In this document: positions 63,947 to 64,000 of the stretch, in pieces
Numbering within the stretch: position 1 is the first letter of the stretch
Layout of the letters: each line of letters begins with the position of its first letter
Assembly (NCBI GenBank): GCA_003151825.1
Contig: PLYO01000041.1
Location: 175,855 to 239,854, forward strand
Direction of reading: 5' to 3'
DNA from: Ignavibacteriota bacterium
GTDB lineage: Bacteria > Bacteroidota > Ignavibacteria > Palsa-1295
Length of the DNA stretch: 64,000 nucleotides
Notes under the pieces: model-generated
Told to the model about the DNA's origin: nothing
The model's input: only the letters and a program-made list of their open reading frames with translations
Database searches by the model: none
Position numbers and translations under genes: made by a program

Positions 63947-64000
63947 ACGCTTCCGGTGCTGTGCCGCCCGGTCCGGGGAAGATTTCGTCGAGTTTATCGA
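63936..64000 (-). CDS. 3' end of a gene cut by the window edge
   Basis: On the minus strand an open frame enters from beyond the window and ends DKLDEIFPGPGGTAPEAYAW before a TAA at 63936-63938. The 11 nt overlap with the DUF488 start suggests co-translation. Too little is present to name the protein. Confidence 0.5.
   Translation of the reverse strand, partial: DKLDEIFPGPGGTAPEAYAW

Overview
The window looks like a chromosomal stretch from a bacterium of the Bacteroidota/Chlorobiota/Kapabacteria (FCB) neighbourhood. Reasons: secreted proteins end in Por/T9SS-type or FlgD-like C-terminal domains (15855-16688, 16785-18389, 46032-46679); several starts lack a Shine-Dalgarno sequence; there is a TPR-plus-LuxR-HTH regulator of the kind common in that group, a class II (B12) ribonucleotide reductase, and many short palindromic intergenic repeats. 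The phylum is an inference; no rRNA gene is present.

Layout. 1-728: intergenic, rich in palindromes. 729-4259: nrdJ. 4327-5951: two genes of unclear role, one with an AlbA_2/Schlafen-type domain, closed by terminators. 5990-8390: a small accessory patch with tRNA-like remnants, two copies of a structured ~300 bp repeat, a toxin-antitoxin pair and two small conserved proteins. 8390-9499: lipoproteins. 9518-15813 (minus): methyltransferase, pgk, and a carbamoyl-phosphate synthetase large subunit split into two genes with a HAD hydrolase between them. 15855-18389: secreted proteins. 18581-21169: clpC. 21186-26732 (minus): PAP2 phosphatase and the translation block rplM-rpsI-rpsB-tsf-pyrH-frr. 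26733-31053: a third copy of the structured repeat (inverted), then a single-chain restriction-modification gene bounded by 61 bp inverted repeats. 31054-39446: egtB, a phosphoesterase, an FkbM methyltransferase, small membrane proteins and lipoproteins, DUF971 and the TPR-LuxR regulator. 39557-45277: pntA-pntB-methyltransferase-tag-purT. 45284-46870: membrane and secreted proteins. 47061-54331: an arginine operon argC-argJ-argB::argF-argR-argG-argH behind a palindromic ARG-box-like site. 54337-64000: UvrD-type helicase, a second FkbM methyltransferase, aldo/keto reductase, gatA, fbp, dut, hemerythrin-like protein and DUF488.

How the genes fit together. The arginine operon encodes most of the pathway from glutamate through acetylated intermediates to arginine, and carries its own ArgR; argD is absent here. 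The split CarB would supply carbamoyl phosphate to the fused ArgB-ArgF protein and to pyrimidine synthesis, where PyrH acts. PntAB, fbp and pgk are central metabolism.

Most unusual points: (1) three copies of a structured, apparently non-coding repeat whose differences in one helix are compensatory; (2) an in-frame ArgB-ArgF fusion; (3) CarB split by a HAD gene with ATGA overlaps on both sides; (4) several families of palindromic repeats that supply start codons, stop codons or internal codons of real genes (pgk, carB, tsf, rpsB, DUF971, egtB); (5) an R-M gene framed by inverted repeats.
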